Source of the DNA: Candidatus Rokuibacteriota bacterium
GTDB lineage: Bacteria; Methylomirabilota; Methylomirabilia; Rokubacteriales; CSP1-6
Length of the DNA stretch: 47,533 nt
Assembly (NCBI GenBank): GCA_016184365.1
Contig: JACPCW010000130.1
Span: 1-47,533 of the forward strand
Reading direction: 5' to 3'
Shown one piece after another: positions 1-8,295 of this stretch. Position 1 is the stretch's first letter. Every line of letters begins with the position of its first letter. Made by a program: the position numbers and the translations under genes. The notes beneath the pieces were generated by a model that made no database searches, had not been told where the DNA came from, and worked only from the letters and a program-made list of their open reading frames with translations.

Positions 1-493
1 AAGGATCGTCGCGACTCATCGCTTCGGCCAGCGCCTTCACCGGACGCGGCGCCGGAAGCTCGCCGAAGGGATCGATGACCGCGGACGCCGCGCGTGCCTC
101 CGTCTCGGGCGTCGAGGGAAAGCGCGGGAGTCCGTACGATCGGTGCAGGCTGTGCGTCGGATCCGCGACGATCGGCACCGGCGCCGGCCGCGTCGCGAGG
201 TATTTCCGCGCGCGGACGACGGGCGTGGCCACGACGCTCAGCACGTTGACCCCGAGCGCCCGAAGCTTCGACGCCGTGAGACCGAGGTGCGCAATGTGCC
301 GGCGGCAGAACGGACAGAAGAGTCCGCGCTCGACGGCGAGCAGCAGCGCGCTCTTGCCCCGATAGTCGCCGAGCGACACCGTGCGGGTGTCGTGAAGCGC
401 CGGCAGCACGAAGTCCGGCGCCGGTTCGCCGGGCCGTACGGGAGCGCGCTCCGTCAGGTTCGGCGCGCCGAGATCTTCCGCAAGACTGGCCAT
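1..493 (-). CDS. Peroxiredoxin-like (AhpC/TSA-type) protein, 3' end outside window
   Basis: The reading frame runs leftward off the window edge, so the C-terminus is missing; about 164 codons are visible. A PGEPAPDF stretch near residue 20 is the usual thioredoxin-fold entry of AhpC/TSA proteins. A GLFCPFCRR motif around residues 52-60 supplies a CxxC-type redox pair, as in peroxiredoxin-like proteins that reduce peroxides or act as disulfide reductases in the cytoplasm. I chose ATG at 493 because GAGGTG lies about 9 nt upstream; GTG at 505 is an alternative. No signal peptide is visible. The exact substrate cannot be inferred. Confidence 0.75.
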   Translation of the reverse strand, partial: MASLAEDLGAPNLTERAPVRPGEPAPDFVLPALHDTRTVSLGDYRGKSALLLAVERGLFCPFCRRHIAHLGLTASKLRALGVNVLSVVATPVVRARKYLATRPAPVPIVADPTHSLHRSYGLPRFPSTPETEARAASAVIDPFGELPAPRPVKALAEAMSRDDP

Positions 494-604
494 CGACCGC
501 GTCACCTCACGCCGCGAAAAGTACATACGACTCTACAGGACCGCGCAATCGCGCCGCCGCGCCAGCTCGTCAAAGGTGTATCGTGACCCGGTTCCCGTTC
601 ACCC

Positions 605-693
605 GGAGGGCTAGCCCTAACTGGTAAGGCAGCGGACTTGAAATCCGCCGGGGCGCAAGCCCCTTGGGGGTTCGAATCCCTCGCCCTCCGCCA
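605..693 (+). tRNA. tRNA-Ser(UGA)
   Basis: The acceptor stem GGAGGGC pairs with GCCCTCC. The anticodon stem GCGGA/TCCGC closes the loop CTTGAAA with anticodon TGA at 639-641. A long variable arm typical of class II tRNA-Ser follows, then a GGTTCGAATCC T-arm and an encoded CCA. All four serine isoacceptors of this type occur within the first 18 kb of the window. Confidence 0.96.
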
Positions 694-723
694 CTTTCAC
701 GGGAGCCGCTCGAGGAGATAGCC

Positions 724-2673
724 ATGACCGACACCGCGACCAGCGAGATCATCTGGCGTCCATCACCCGAGGTCATCGAGCGCGCGCAGATCACGCGGCT
801 GCTGCGCGCCACCGGCGTGAAGGACGTCGCCGCGCTCCATCGCCGCTCCGTCGACGACCCCGAGTGGTACTGGGACGCCGTCGTCCGCGACCTCGGCATT
901 CGGTGGACGCGGCCGTACACGCGCGTCCTCGACGATTCGCGCGGCCCGATGTGGCCGACGTGGTTTCCCGGCGGTCAGCTGAACTTCGCCGACAACTGCC
1001 TCGATCGGCATCTCGACGACGGACGCGGCGACAAGCCCGCGCTCGTCTGGGAAGCCGACGACGGCACGACGCGCACGCTCACGTACCGCGAGCTCGCGCG
1101 CGAGGTGAACCGCCTCGCGAACACGCTGCGCCGGCTCGGCATCGCGGAAGGCGATCGCGTCGGCATCTTCCTGCCGATGGCGCCGGAAGCCGCGATCGCC
1201 ACGCTCGCCGTCGTCCGGATCGGCGCGATCTACACGCCGTGTTTCTCCGGGTTCGGCGCGCAGGCCGTCGCGTCGCGACTGCAAGATTCCGAAGCGAAGT
1301 TGCTGATCTGCGCGGACGGCTTCCACCGTCGCGGCCAGGTCGTGCGGATGAAAGAAACGGCGGACGAAGCGGCCGCGATGTGTCCCACCGTGGCGCAGAT
1401 GCTCGTCTTCCGCCGCCTCGGCCGCGACATTCCGTGGACGCAGGGGCGGGATCGCTGGTGGGACGAAGAAGTCGCGCAGGCGTCGGACCGCTGCCCGGCC
1501 CTTGCCGTCGAGGCCGACCGGCCGTGCCTCATCGTCTACACGTCGGGCACGACGGGACGGCCGAAGGGCGCCGTGCTCACCCAGGGCGGATTCCTGATCA
1601 AGGCCGCGCACGACTTCGGGTACTGCCACGACGTCGGTCCGGACGATCGCCTCTTCTGGCTCACCGATCTCGGGTGGCTCATGGGCCCGATGCTCATCAC
1701 CGCGGCGCTCGCGCGCGGCGCGACCGCCGTGATGTTCGAGGGGGTGCAGGATTACCCGAAGCCGGACCGTCTCTGGTCGCTCGTGGAGCACCATCGCATC
1801 ACGATCCTCGGCATCTCACCGACGGCGGTGCGCGCGCTGATGCCGCACGGCGCCGAGCACATCCGGGCGCACGATCTCTCGTCGCTGCGGCAGATCGGCT
1901 CGACCGGCGAGCCGTGGAACCCCGAGCCGTACCGCTGGCTTTCCGACAACGTCGGCGGTGGCCGGCTGCAGATCGGCAACTACACCGGCGGCACCGAGAT
2001 CTCCGGCGGCATCGTCGGCTGCTTCCCGACGGAGCCGACGAAGCCCTGTGGCTTCGCGGGGCCCATTCCGGGAATGGCGGCCGACGTGTTCGACGAGGAC
2101 GGCCGGCCCGTGCGCGGCCAGGTCGGCGAGCTCGTCATCACGAAGCCGTGGCCGGGCATGACCGCGGGCTTCTGGCGCGATCCGAAGCGCTACGAGGAAA
2201 CGTACTGGTCGCGCTGGCCCGGCGTGTGGGTGCACGGCGACTGGGCGTACATCGACGCCGACGGGTTCTGGTTCCTGCAGGGCCGCTCCGACGACACGCT
2301 GAAGATCGCCGGCAAGCGGCTCGGACCGGCCGAGGTCGAATCGATTCTCGTGGGCCATCCGGCGGTCGCCGAATCCGGCGTGATCGGCGTGCCGCACGAG
2401 ATCAAGGGCGAAGCCGTCGTGTGCTTCTGCGTGCTTCGGCCGAACCAGGCGCCGACGGAGAAGCTCCGCGGTGAGCTCGGCGACCGCGTCGCGCAGCAGA
2501 TGGGCAAGGCGCTCAAGCCCGAGCGCGTGCTGTTCGTCCGCGATCTTCCGAAGACGCGCTCGGCGAAGATCATGCGGCGCGTGATCCGCGCGACGTATCT
2601 CGGCAAGGAGCCCGGCGACCTGTCGTCGCTCGAGAACCCCGACGCGGTGACGGCGATCCGCGACGCGCAATGA
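724..2673 (+). CDS. AMP-forming acyl-CoA synthetase, acetyl/propionyl-CoA synthetase-like
   Basis: A 649-aa ANL-superfamily ligase that should activate a short carboxylic acid to its acyl-CoA through an acyl-AMP intermediate. The P-loop motif YTSGTTGRPKG is at about residues 271-281. The C-terminal PKTRSAKIMRR motif (about 609-619) carries the lysine that in Acs is catalytic and regulated by acetylation. The length and the FEGVQDYP region match the acetyl-CoA synthetase branch. The aromatic pocket segment reads NYTGGTEISGG rather than the WWQTET of Acs, so the substrate may not be acetate. Start ATG 724 follows GAGGAGATAGCC; an upstream in-frame start inside the tRNA is unlikely. An amidase follows closely in the same direction. 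Confidence 0.88.
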   Translation: MTDTATSEIIWRPSPEVIERAQITRLLRATGVKDVAALHRRSVDDPEWYWDAVVRDLGIRWTRPYTRVLDDSRGPMWPTWFPGGQLNFADNCLDRHLDDGRGDKPALVWEADDGTTRTLTYRELAREVNRLANTLRRLGIAEGDRVGIFLPMAPEAAIATLAVVRIGAIYTPCFSGFGAQAVASRLQDSEAKLLICADGFHRRGQVVRMKETADEAAAMCPTVAQMLVFRRLGRDIPWTQGRDRWWDEEVAQASDRCPALAVEADRPCLIVYTSGTTGRPKGAVLTQGGFLIKAAHDFGYCHDVGPDDRLFWLTDLGWLMGPMLITAALARGATAVMFEGVQDYPKPDRLWSLVEHHRITILGISPTAVRALMPHGAEHIRAHDLSSLRQIGSTGEPWNPEPYRWLSDNVGGGRLQIGNYTGGTEISGGIVGCFPTEPTKPCGFAGPIPGMAADVFDEDGRPVRGQVGELVITKPWPGMTAGFWRDPKRYEETYWSRWPGVWVHGDWAYIDADGFWFLQGRSDDTLKIAGKRLGPAEVESILVGHPAVAESGVIGVPHEIKGEAVVCFCVLRPNQAPTEKLRGELGDRVAQQMGKALKPERVLFVRDLPKTRSAKIMRRVIRATYLGKEPGDLSSLENPDAVTAIRDAQ

Positions 2674-2704
2674 TGGGAGCGGCGAGTCTGTGGAGGAGAC
2701 CCGA

Positions 2705-4114
2705 GTGAACGCGACCGATCTCTGGTACACGCCGGCGACGGAGCTGCGGCGTCTGATCCGCGCCAAGTCGTTGTCGCCCGTCGAGCTGATGCGCACGGTG
2801 CTCGAGCGCATCGAGCGGCTGAATCCGGCGGTCAACGCCATCTGCACGCTCACCGCCGATGCGGCGCTCGCCGGCGCGAAGCAGGCCGAAGCCGCCATCA
2901 TGCGCGGCGACGCGCGCGGCGCGCTCCATGGTCTGCCCGTGACGATCAAGGATCTCGCGTACACGAAAGGCATCCGGTCGATGTTCGGCTCGTTCATCCA
3001 CGAGCATCTCGTGCCCGAGCACGACCCGCCGTTCGTGCGACGGCTGAAGGACGCGGGCGCGATCGTGATCGGCAAGACCACGACGCCCGAGTTCGGCTGG
3101 AAGGCCGTGGGCGACAGCCCGCTCACCGGCATCACGCGCAATCCGTGGAACACCGAGACGACGGCCGGCGGCTCGAGCGCCGGCGCCGGCGTCGCCGCAG
3201 CGCTCGGATTCGGACCGATCCACCAGGGCTCGGACGGCGCCGGCTCGATCCGCGTGCCGGCGTCCTTCTGCGGCGTCTTCGGTCTCAAGCCGTCGTATGG
3301 CCGCGTTCCGATGTGGCCGGTCAGCAACGCCGACTACACGTCGCATACGGGACCGATGACGCGCACGGTCGCCGACGCGGCGCTCATGCTGTCCGTCATG
3401 GCCGGGCCGGACGAATGGGACCGCACGTCGCTCGAAGGCGCGCCCGCGGACTACGTGGGCGAGCTCGGGCGCGGCGTGAAAGGCGCGCGCATCGCGTTCA
3501 GCCCCAACCTCGGCTCGCTTCGCGTCGATGAAGACGTTGCGACCGTCGTTCGCGATGCGGTGCGGGCGTTCGAGCAGGCCGGCGCGCGCGTCGAAGAAGT
3601 CGATCCCCGCTTCGCGGACTCGTCGCGCACCGTCCGCGTCATGTGGAGCGCCCACATGGCCGGCAACAACGGCAAGTACCTCGACCAGTGGCGCTCGCGG
3701 ATGGACCCGGGCTTCGTCGCGTGCATCGAGGACGGCCTGCGGGTGAGCCTGCGCGACTACGTCGAGGCCCGGGGTCAGAAGCTCGCGCAGTGGGATGCGA
3801 TGCGGCCGCTGTGGGAGACGTACGACTTTCTGCTGACGCCGACCGTGTCGGTCACGGCGCTTCCGGTCGGGCGGCTCAACCCCGCGCACTGGCCGCAGCA
3901 TGCGTGGGACTGGCTCGGCTGGGCGTCGTTCAGCTATCCCTTCAATTTCACGGGGCAGCCGGCGGCCACGGTGCCGGCGGGCTTCACGCCGGGCGGACTA
4001 CCGGTGGGGCTGCAGATCGTCGGACGCCGGTTCGCCGATCTCGCCGTGTTGCAGGCGGCGGCGGCGTTCGAGCAGGTGCGTCCCTGGACGGGACGTCGGC
4101 CGGCGCTCGGGTAG
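2705..4114 (+). CDS. Amidase signature family hydrolase
   Basis: A 469-aa cytoplasmic amidase. The Ser-cisSer-Lys triad is visible: Lys82 in TIKDLAY, Ser157 in AGGSSAG and Ser181 in GSDGAGS, with the same spacing as GatA-type enzymes. The family hydrolyses carboxamides and related C-N bonds, and the substrate is not readable from sequence. GTG 2705 is preferred because GGAGGAG sits seven bases upstream; a GTG at 2690 overlaps that ribosome site. The gene lies 31 nt after the acyl-CoA synthetase, so an amide-to-acid-to-acyl-CoA route is a plausible inference. No GatB or GatC partner is adjacent. Confidence 0.9.
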   Translation: MNATDLWYTPATELRRLIRAKSLSPVELMRTVLERIERLNPAVNAICTLTADAALAGAKQAEAAIMRGDARGALHGLPVTIKDLAYTKGIRSMFGSFIHEHLVPEHDPPFVRRLKDAGAIVIGKTTTPEFGWKAVGDSPLTGITRNPWNTETTAGGSSAGAGVAAALGFGPIHQGSDGAGSIRVPASFCGVFGLKPSYGRVPMWPVSNADYTSHTGPMTRTVADAALMLSVMAGPDEWDRTSLEGAPADYVGELGRGVKGARIAFSPNLGSLRVDEDVATVVRDAVRAFEQAGARVEEVDPRFADSSRTVRVMWSAHMAGNNGKYLDQWRSRMDPGFVACIEDGLRVSLRDYVEARGQKLAQWDAMRPLWETYDFLLTPTVSVTALPVGRLNPAHWPQHAWDWLGWASFSYPFNFTGQPAATVPAGFTPGGLPVGLQIVGRRFADLAVLQAAAAFEQVRPWTGRRPALG

Positions 4115-4163
4115 GAAGACGGTCGGCGACATCGAGGACCGCCACGGCTCCGCCGGGGCGGTT

Positions 4164-4210
4164 CCGAGCGTCTCGGGGGTCTGGGGGCCGCCGAGGCCCC
4201 CAGCTCAATC
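4164..4210. repeat. Dispersed hairpin element, copy A (terminator-like)
   Basis: The perfect 9-bp hairpin CTGGGGGCC/GGCCCCCAG at 4181-4203 is preceded by CCGAGCGT and a G-run. The same architecture recurs at 8296-8340 and, inverted, at 38978-39026. This copy lies between a rightward and a leftward gene, consistent with a bidirectional terminator or REP-like element. Confidence 0.6.
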
Positions 4211-4216
4211 AGTCGG

Positions 4217-4384
4217 CTAGCGGGCGGCGGGAGCGGGCGCGGCGGCCTCTTCCGAGGCGCGCGTGTCCGTTGCCGCAACGTCGGAAGCTACGCTGGCCGC
4301 GAAGATCACCGCGGCGGCGAGGGCGGCGCCGACGATCCACCACCGGAGCCGATCGGTCGTCACACTGGTCGTCGTCGTGCTCAT
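4217..4384 (-). CDS. Small single-pass membrane protein, unknown
   Basis: A 55-aa peptide starting MSTTTTSV. It has one hydrophobic helix (about residues 14-34, WWIVGAALAAAVIFAASVA) followed by an Ala/Glu/Pro-rich tail. The hydrophobic segment could be a membrane anchor or an uncleaved signal. I do not recognise a family. A TTG seven codons upstream (4405) could extend it. It is separated by about 180 nt from the leftward operon upstream of it, and ends at the copy A hairpin. The coding call rests on composition and topology only. Confidence 0.4.
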   Translation of the reverse strand: MSTTTTSVTTDRLRWWIVGAALAAAVIFAASVASDVAATDTRASEEAAAPAPAAR

Positions 4385-4513
4385 CGTGCTGCTCACCCAA
4401 AGCAAGCGGGATACCAGCCGCGCGGACGGCGCGCGTCAGCGAAGCGAAGCGCGAATTTTGCGGGATTTCCGGCGCGCCGCCACCCCGGGCGCCGGAAGCG
4501 TCGTGACCGATTC

Positions 4514-4530
4514 CGAGACACTCTGTCTCG
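4514..4530. terminator. Palindrome CGAGACA-CTC-TGTCTCG downstream of leftward operon
   Basis: A perfect 7-bp inverted repeat with a 3-nt centre in the 183-nt gap after the coiled-coil gene (stop at 4568) and before the small membrane gene (start 4384), both leftward. It has no T tract, so it may be a factor-dependent terminator or an operator for the downstream gene. The rest of the gap holds nothing I can name. Confidence 0.35.
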
Positions 4531-4567
4531 CGGGTGACGGCGCGTCTCGCGAAAACCCTACCGAGTC

Positions 4568-4846
4568 TCAGAGAATCGTTCCTCCAAGCCGGTCGTTCGG
4601 CCCGCTCGGGGACTCGTCGGACCAGTCGGCGCCGGAGAGCTGATTGCGCTCCTGCTCGCCGAGCACCGCGGCCCGCAGCGCCAGGCGAATCTCGATGGGC
4701 GAGGCGCCGAGCCGGAGGCGCGTCGCCTGCTCCTGCAGGAAGAGCCTCTTGCGCGCGAGGCGGTGCTGCGTGTCGGAGATTCGCTCGAGCTCACGGTTGA
4801 CGCGGGCCAGGAGCACTTCGGACGACTGGGCGGTAAGGCGTTCCAT
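4568..4846 (-). CDS. Small coiled-coil protein, unknown
   Basis: A 92-aa soluble protein starting MERLTAQSSE, rich in Arg, Glu and Leu with heptad-like spacing through about residue 60, so probably helical and oligomeric. There is no recognised domain. ATG 4846 has GAGGAG seven bases upstream; another ATG at 4861 is in frame but overlaps that site. It is the last gene of a leftward cluster (nuclease-like protein, response regulator, receiver-only protein, this protein). The 11-nt spacing from its upstream neighbour suggests translation from one message. A role as a partner of the atypical receivers is inference only. Confidence 0.6.
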   Translation of the reverse strand: MERLTAQSSEVLLARVNRELERISDTQHRLARKRLFLQEQATRLRLGASPIEIRLALRAAVLGEQERNQLSGADWSDESPSGPNDRLGGTIL

Positions 4847-4857
4847 CGTCGGTCTCC

Positions 4858-5328
4858 TCATGTTCGTGGGTGTCGAGGGCGAGGGCGGCCGTTGGATACG
4901 AGGCGCGCCACGATCTCCGGCTCCAGCGAGCGCGCGTACCACGTGCCGCCGTGCGCGACCGTGCCGACCGCCCGGGCCAGCCAGCGCGCGACGCGCGCCA
5001 GCGGCACGTGACCGTGCGCGCCGCGAGCGAGCGCCGTCACCACCGCGGCGTCCGACGGCGCCGGAGCGACCAGAAGGACTCGCGGACGGCGTGCGGTGGC
5101 CAGCGCGTCGAGGAGCACGTGCAGCTCGCGCGAGGCGAGCGGGGACGCGACGACGGCGATGTCGGGACGGAAGCGGTGCGCGGCGGCGAGCGTCTCCGCG
5201 GCGGTGCGGGGCTCCGCGACGACGCGCATGCCGGACGCGCCCGCGAGGGCGGCCCGGCAGGCCGCGCGGGTGGTGCGATGACGGCCGGAGATCAGTACGG
5301 TGATCGCGTCCACGGGTTCGCGCGGCAT
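4858..5328 (-). CDS. Stand-alone atypical receiver-domain protein
   Basis: A 156-aa protein with a CheY-like receiver layout: a DAITVLISGRH beta-1 strand, a PDIAVVASPL beta-3 strand and a PRVLLVAPAP beta-4 strand. The segment GGTWYARSLEPEIVARL after the receiver resembles the linker of the neighbouring regulator (EIWAGRTLIARLVEEL), so the two look like paralogues. Here the protein ends where a helix-turn-helix would begin. The strand-3 phosphoacceptor Asp is replaced by Ala/Ser and the N-terminal acidic pair is absent, so phosphorylation is unlikely. ATG 5328 was chosen; GTG 5337 is also possible. The gene ends 11 nt before the coiled-coil gene. Confidence 0.65.
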   Translation of the reverse strand: MPREPVDAITVLISGRHRTTRAACRAALAGASGMRVVAEPRTAAETLAAAHRFRPDIAVVASPLASRELHVLLDALATARRPRVLLVAPAPSDAAVVTALARGAHGHVPLARVARWLARAVGTVAHGGTWYARSLEPEIVARLVSNGRPRPRHPRT

Positions 5329-5409
5329 CCATCTCACCGCGCACGACTATTCAGCCCCCGCGATGCGCGCCCGTAAATTGGACTTAGGTTCTACGCCGCT
5401 GGACGGACC

Positions 5410-6042
5410 TCAGTCATCGTGACCGTTCGCTCCGTTCAGGTAGACCGCGAGCCGCAGACGATCCGTCACGCCGAGCTTGCGGAAGATCGCGGTGAGATGC
5501 GCCTTCACGGTGCGCTGCGTGACGCCGAGTCGATCGGCGATCTCCTTGTTCGCGGCGCCGGAGGCGACCCATCCGGCAATCTCACGCTCGCGCGTCGTGA
5601 GGGCATGCACGTGCGGGCCGTTCCCGCGCGGCCGCTCGCGGGTCGCGCCGAGCTCTTCCACGAGCCGCGCGATCAGCGTGCGCCCCGCCCAGATCTCGCC
5701 CTTCTGCACGACCTCGACGGCCTTCGGGAGCAGCGCGGGATCGAGGTCGCGATGACAGTAGCCGCGCGCGCCCGCGCGGAACGCGGCGAGGCCTTCGCGC
5801 TCCTCCGGCGACGCCGACACGACGATCACGCGACTCGCCGGGGACAGCCGCTGCAGCGCGGCGACGTCCGCCGCCCCGCGCGTGCCGAGGAGCGCGACGT
5901 CGACGAGCACCACGCTCGGCGAGAGCGCCGCGAGCACCGCCGTGAGACGTTTCGCGTCCGAGACTTCGCGGATGGTGAAGCGGCGCAGACCGCTGCGCCA
6001 TCGGCGGCGCACCGCAGCCGTGCTGCTCGCAAGCAGGATCAT
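5410..6042 (-). CDS. NarL/LuxR-type response regulator with degenerate receiver
   Basis: A 210-aa DNA-binding regulator. An N-terminal receiver (about 1-120) is followed by a LuxR-type helix-turn-helix (about 145-203) with the LTTREREI and NKEIADRLGVTQRTVKAHL signatures. Asp48 in VVLVDVALLG is in the phosphoacceptor position. The usual acidic pair after strand 1 is ASS, and the strand-5 lysine is His in GYCHRD, so it may be an atypical or phospho-independent regulator. No histidine kinase is encoded nearby. It lies seven bases after the upstream nuclease-like gene in the same direction. Confidence 0.85.
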   Translation of the reverse strand: MILLASSTAAVRRRWRSGLRRFTIREVSDAKRLTAVLAALSPSVVLVDVALLGTRGAADVAALQRLSPASRVIVVSASPEEREGLAAFRAGARGYCHRDLDPALLPKAVEVVQKGEIWAGRTLIARLVEELGATRERPRGNGPHVHALTTREREIAGWVASGAANKEIADRLGVTQRTVKAHLTAIFRKLGVTDRLRLAVYLNGANGHDD

Positions 6043-6049
6043 CGGGAGC

Positions 6050-6526
6050 TCAGGAACGGCTCAGCAGGCCGAACAGCCGCAGGAGCAAGCGTTCGTGGTC
6101 TTCCACGTTCTGCGGAAAGATGCGAAGGTCCGTGAAGTCGGCGAGGTCGAGCGTCGTCTGCGGCTTGCCGCTGCCGTTGCCGCGCGCGCAGGCCTGGAAG
6201 CAGGAGCGTCCGGGCTCCGGATGATCGGTCACGAGCACGAAGACGAGGTTCGGCCACTGGCGGCGCGCCAGCGTGTAGATGGACGAGTCGCGGCGCTGGT
6301 TCTCGAGCGCGGTGAACTGCTCCACCGACGGGCGATACTTCACCTCGACCACGTACTCCGGCTCGGTCGCGTCGCCGCGCGCGATCGCGAACGTCGGGGA
6401 GAAGTCCTCGTGACCGATGCGGAGGCCCTGCGAGCCGCGGATCGGGAGCACCTGGTAGCGCGCGCGCCGGAAAATGGCTTCCACCAGCGCTTCCGCTGCC
6501 CGGCTCTTCGTGTCGTAGAGGTCCAT
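6050..6526 (-). CDS. PD-(D/E)XK nuclease-like protein, unknown role
   Basis: A 158-aa protein. An N-terminal helix with Glu (EALVEAIFRR), a central Asp region (GHEDFSPTF) and a strand reading YVVEVKYR give the E...D...ExK order of PD-(D/E)XK nuclease-fold proteins. A C-terminal half of hydrophobic strands follows (LVFVLVTDHP). I do not recognise a named family and cannot exclude a non-enzymatic fold member. ATG 6526 has only a weak ribosome site. It is the first gene of the leftward cluster with two receiver proteins, which makes a signalling or stress role conceivable but unproven. Confidence 0.55.
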   Translation of the reverse strand: MDLYDTKSRAAEALVEAIFRRARYQVLPIRGSQGLRIGHEDFSPTFAIARGDATEPEYVVEVKYRPSVEQFTALENQRRDSSIYTLARRQWPNLVFVLVTDHPEPGRSCFQACARGNGSGKPQTTLDLADFTDLRIFPQNVEDHERLLLRLFGLLSRS

Positions 6527-6541
6527 AAAATTCCGGCGGCG

Positions 6542-6566
6542 GGCACCCTAAGGCAAGGGGGGTGCC
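6542..6566. promoter_or_regulatory. Inverted repeat in divergent intergenic region
   Basis: GGCACCC...GGGTGCC (7-bp arms, 11-nt spacer) lies 16 nt upstream of the leftward nuclease-like gene and about 100 nt upstream of the rightward SDR gene. A second pair, CCGCCA/TGGCGG, lies near 6600-6625. Either could be an operator of the divergent promoters. No convincing -35/-10 pair was found. Confidence 0.3.
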
Positions 6567-6669
6567 AGGCCGCCCAGCGAGTATTTACATGGGTAATCCG
6601 CCAAGCGGAACGTGTCCGCCTGGCGGCGTCGCGACAGACTGACATCAATCAGGGAGGATCTGGGGGTCG

Positions 6670-7419
6670 ATGCGGAAGCGTGTCCTGGTGACTGGATTGA
6701 GCGGCTTGATCGGCGGGGCGGTGCGGCGCGAGCTCGCCGGTCGCTATGAGCTCTCCGCGCTCGGCCGCCGGCCGGTCGACGGTGTGCCGACGCACGTGGC
6801 CGAGCTGACGGACGGGGAGGCCCTCCGGCGCGCGTTCGACGGGATCGCCACCGTCGTCCACCTCTCCGCCGCTTCGCGCGGCACGTTGCCGTGGCCGGAG
6901 ATTCGCGACGCGAACGTCGTCGGCGTCTACAACGTCTACGAAGCCGCGCGCGCGGCCGGCGTGGCGCGCGTCGTGTTCGCGTCGAGCGGCGCGACGGTGG
7001 CGGGCTGGGAGCGCGAGTCGCCGTACGCGGATCTGGTCGCCGGTCGCGGCGCGACTCTCGCCTCCTGGCCGAAGCTGACGCACGAGGCGATCCGTCCCAA
7101 TACCGTGTACGGCGCCAGTAAAGTCTGGGGCGAAGCGCTCGGGCGCTACTACGCCGATGCGGCCGGCGTGTCCGTCATCTGTCTGCGGTTCGGCTCGATC
7201 AACGACGCCGACCGGCCCCGGAGCGAGCGCGAGTTCGCGGTGTGGTGCAGCCAGGCCGACGCGGCGCGCGCCGTCGAGCGCGCCATCGAAGCGCCCGAAG
7301 CGCTGCGCTACGCCGTCGTGCACGTCGTGTCCGACAACCGGTGGGGCTACCGCGATCTCGCGCACGCGCGCGACACGATCGGCTACGTGCCCCGCGACCG
7401 CGCCGAGGACCATCGATGA
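6670..7419 (+). CDS. NAD-dependent epimerase/dehydratase (extended SDR)
   Basis: A 249-aa oxidoreductase with a Rossmann fold. The nucleotide-binding glycine motif TGLSGLIGG is at residues 8-16, a VVHLSAASRG strand follows, and the YGASK catalytic motif is at Tyr147/Lys151 with SSG upstream as the Ser element. The family acts on NDP-sugars or related polyols; the exact substrate is unknown. At 249 aa it is shorter than typical 300-aa epimerases, with a reduced C-terminal substrate domain. The ribosome site GGGAGG lies 12 nt before the ATG. The crotonase gene starts 21 nt downstream, so the two are probably co-transcribed. Confidence 0.88.
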   Translation: MRKRVLVTGLSGLIGGAVRRELAGRYELSALGRRPVDGVPTHVAELTDGEALRRAFDGIATVVHLSAASRGTLPWPEIRDANVVGVYNVYEAARAAGVARVVFASSGATVAGWERESPYADLVAGRGATLASWPKLTHEAIRPNTVYGASKVWGEALGRYYADAAGVSVICLRFGSINDADRPRSEREFAVWCSQADAARAVERAIEAPEALRYAVVHVVSDNRWGYRDLAHARDTIGYVPRDRAEDHR

Positions 7420-7440
7420 GGAGCCCAAGGAGCCACGCGC

Positions 7441-8235
7441 ATGAGCCAGGACCTGCTGGAACAGGTGAAGGACGGGGTCGCGCTGCTGACGATGAACCGC
7501 CCGGATCGTCTGAACGCGCTGTCGCGCGGCATGCTCGACGCGATGCTCGAGGCGCTGCCGCGTCTCGCCGCCGATCCGAGTGTCGGCGCCGTCATCCTGA
7601 CGGGCGCCGGCCGCGGATTCTGTTCGGGCGGTGACGTCAAGGCGATGGCCGAAGGCACCGAGGCGGAGGGCGAGACGCTCGAGTCGCGCGCGCAGGCGCT
7701 GCGCTCGCGCATGGAAGTCTCACGCTGGCTCCACGAGATGCCGAAGCCGACGATCGCCATGGTGCGCGGCGCGGCGGCCGGCGCGGGCCTGTCGATCGCG
7801 CTCGCGTGCGACCTTCGTGTCGCGAGCGACAACGCGCGATTCGTGACGGCGTTCGCGCGCGTCGGGTACTCGGGCGACTTCGGCGGCAGCTTCTACCTCA
7901 CGCAGCTGGTCGGCACCGCGAAGGCGCGCGAGCTGTACTACACCGCCGATCCGGTGGACGCCACGCAGGCGCAGGCGCTCGGCCTCGTCAACCGCGTGGT
8001 CGCCGACGCGAAGCTCGAGGAGGAGACGACGGCGCTCGCGCAGCGCATCGCGTCCGGTCCGCGCGTCGCGCTCGCCTACATGAAGCGCAACATGAACGCG
8101 GCCGAAAGCGGATCGCTGGGTGAGCTCCTCGACCTCGAGGCCTGGCACCACACGCGCACGGGCTTCACGGACGACCACCGCGAAGCCGCGCGCGCGTTCG
8201 TCGAGAAGCGCGCGCCAGTCTTCAAGGGCCGCTGA
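7441..8235 (+). CDS. Enoyl-CoA hydratase/isomerase family protein
   Basis: A 264-aa crotonase-fold protein. The oxyanion-hole segments are GRGFCSGGDVKAM (about 57-69) and AAGAGLSIALACDLRVAS (about 109-126). The active-site segment reads FARVGYSGDFGGSF: the first canonical hydratase Glu is absent and the second position carries Asp in GDFGGS. That resembles PaaG-type isomerase or dehalogenase-like members more than classical EchA. It acts on acyl-CoA thioesters, perhaps with the acyl-CoA synthetase upstream. ATG 7441 has AAGGAG nine bases before it. The gene faces the leftward alcohol dehydrogenase across a shared hairpin. Confidence 0.88.
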   Translation: MSQDLLEQVKDGVALLTMNRPDRLNALSRGMLDAMLEALPRLAADPSVGAVILTGAGRGFCSGGDVKAMAEGTEAEGETLESRAQALRSRMEVSRWLHEMPKPTIAMVRGAAAGAGLSIALACDLRVASDNARFVTAFARVGYSGDFGGSFYLTQLVGTAKARELYYTADPVDATQAQALGLVNRVVADAKLEEETTALAQRIASGPRVALAYMKRNMNAAESGSLGELLDLEAWHHTRTGFTDDHREAARAFVEKRAPVFKGR

Positions 8236-8295
8236 GTCAGCGGGCAGTGACGCGCCACCGCAGACGAGGCGGGCGCCGGGTTTCCCGGCGGCCGT

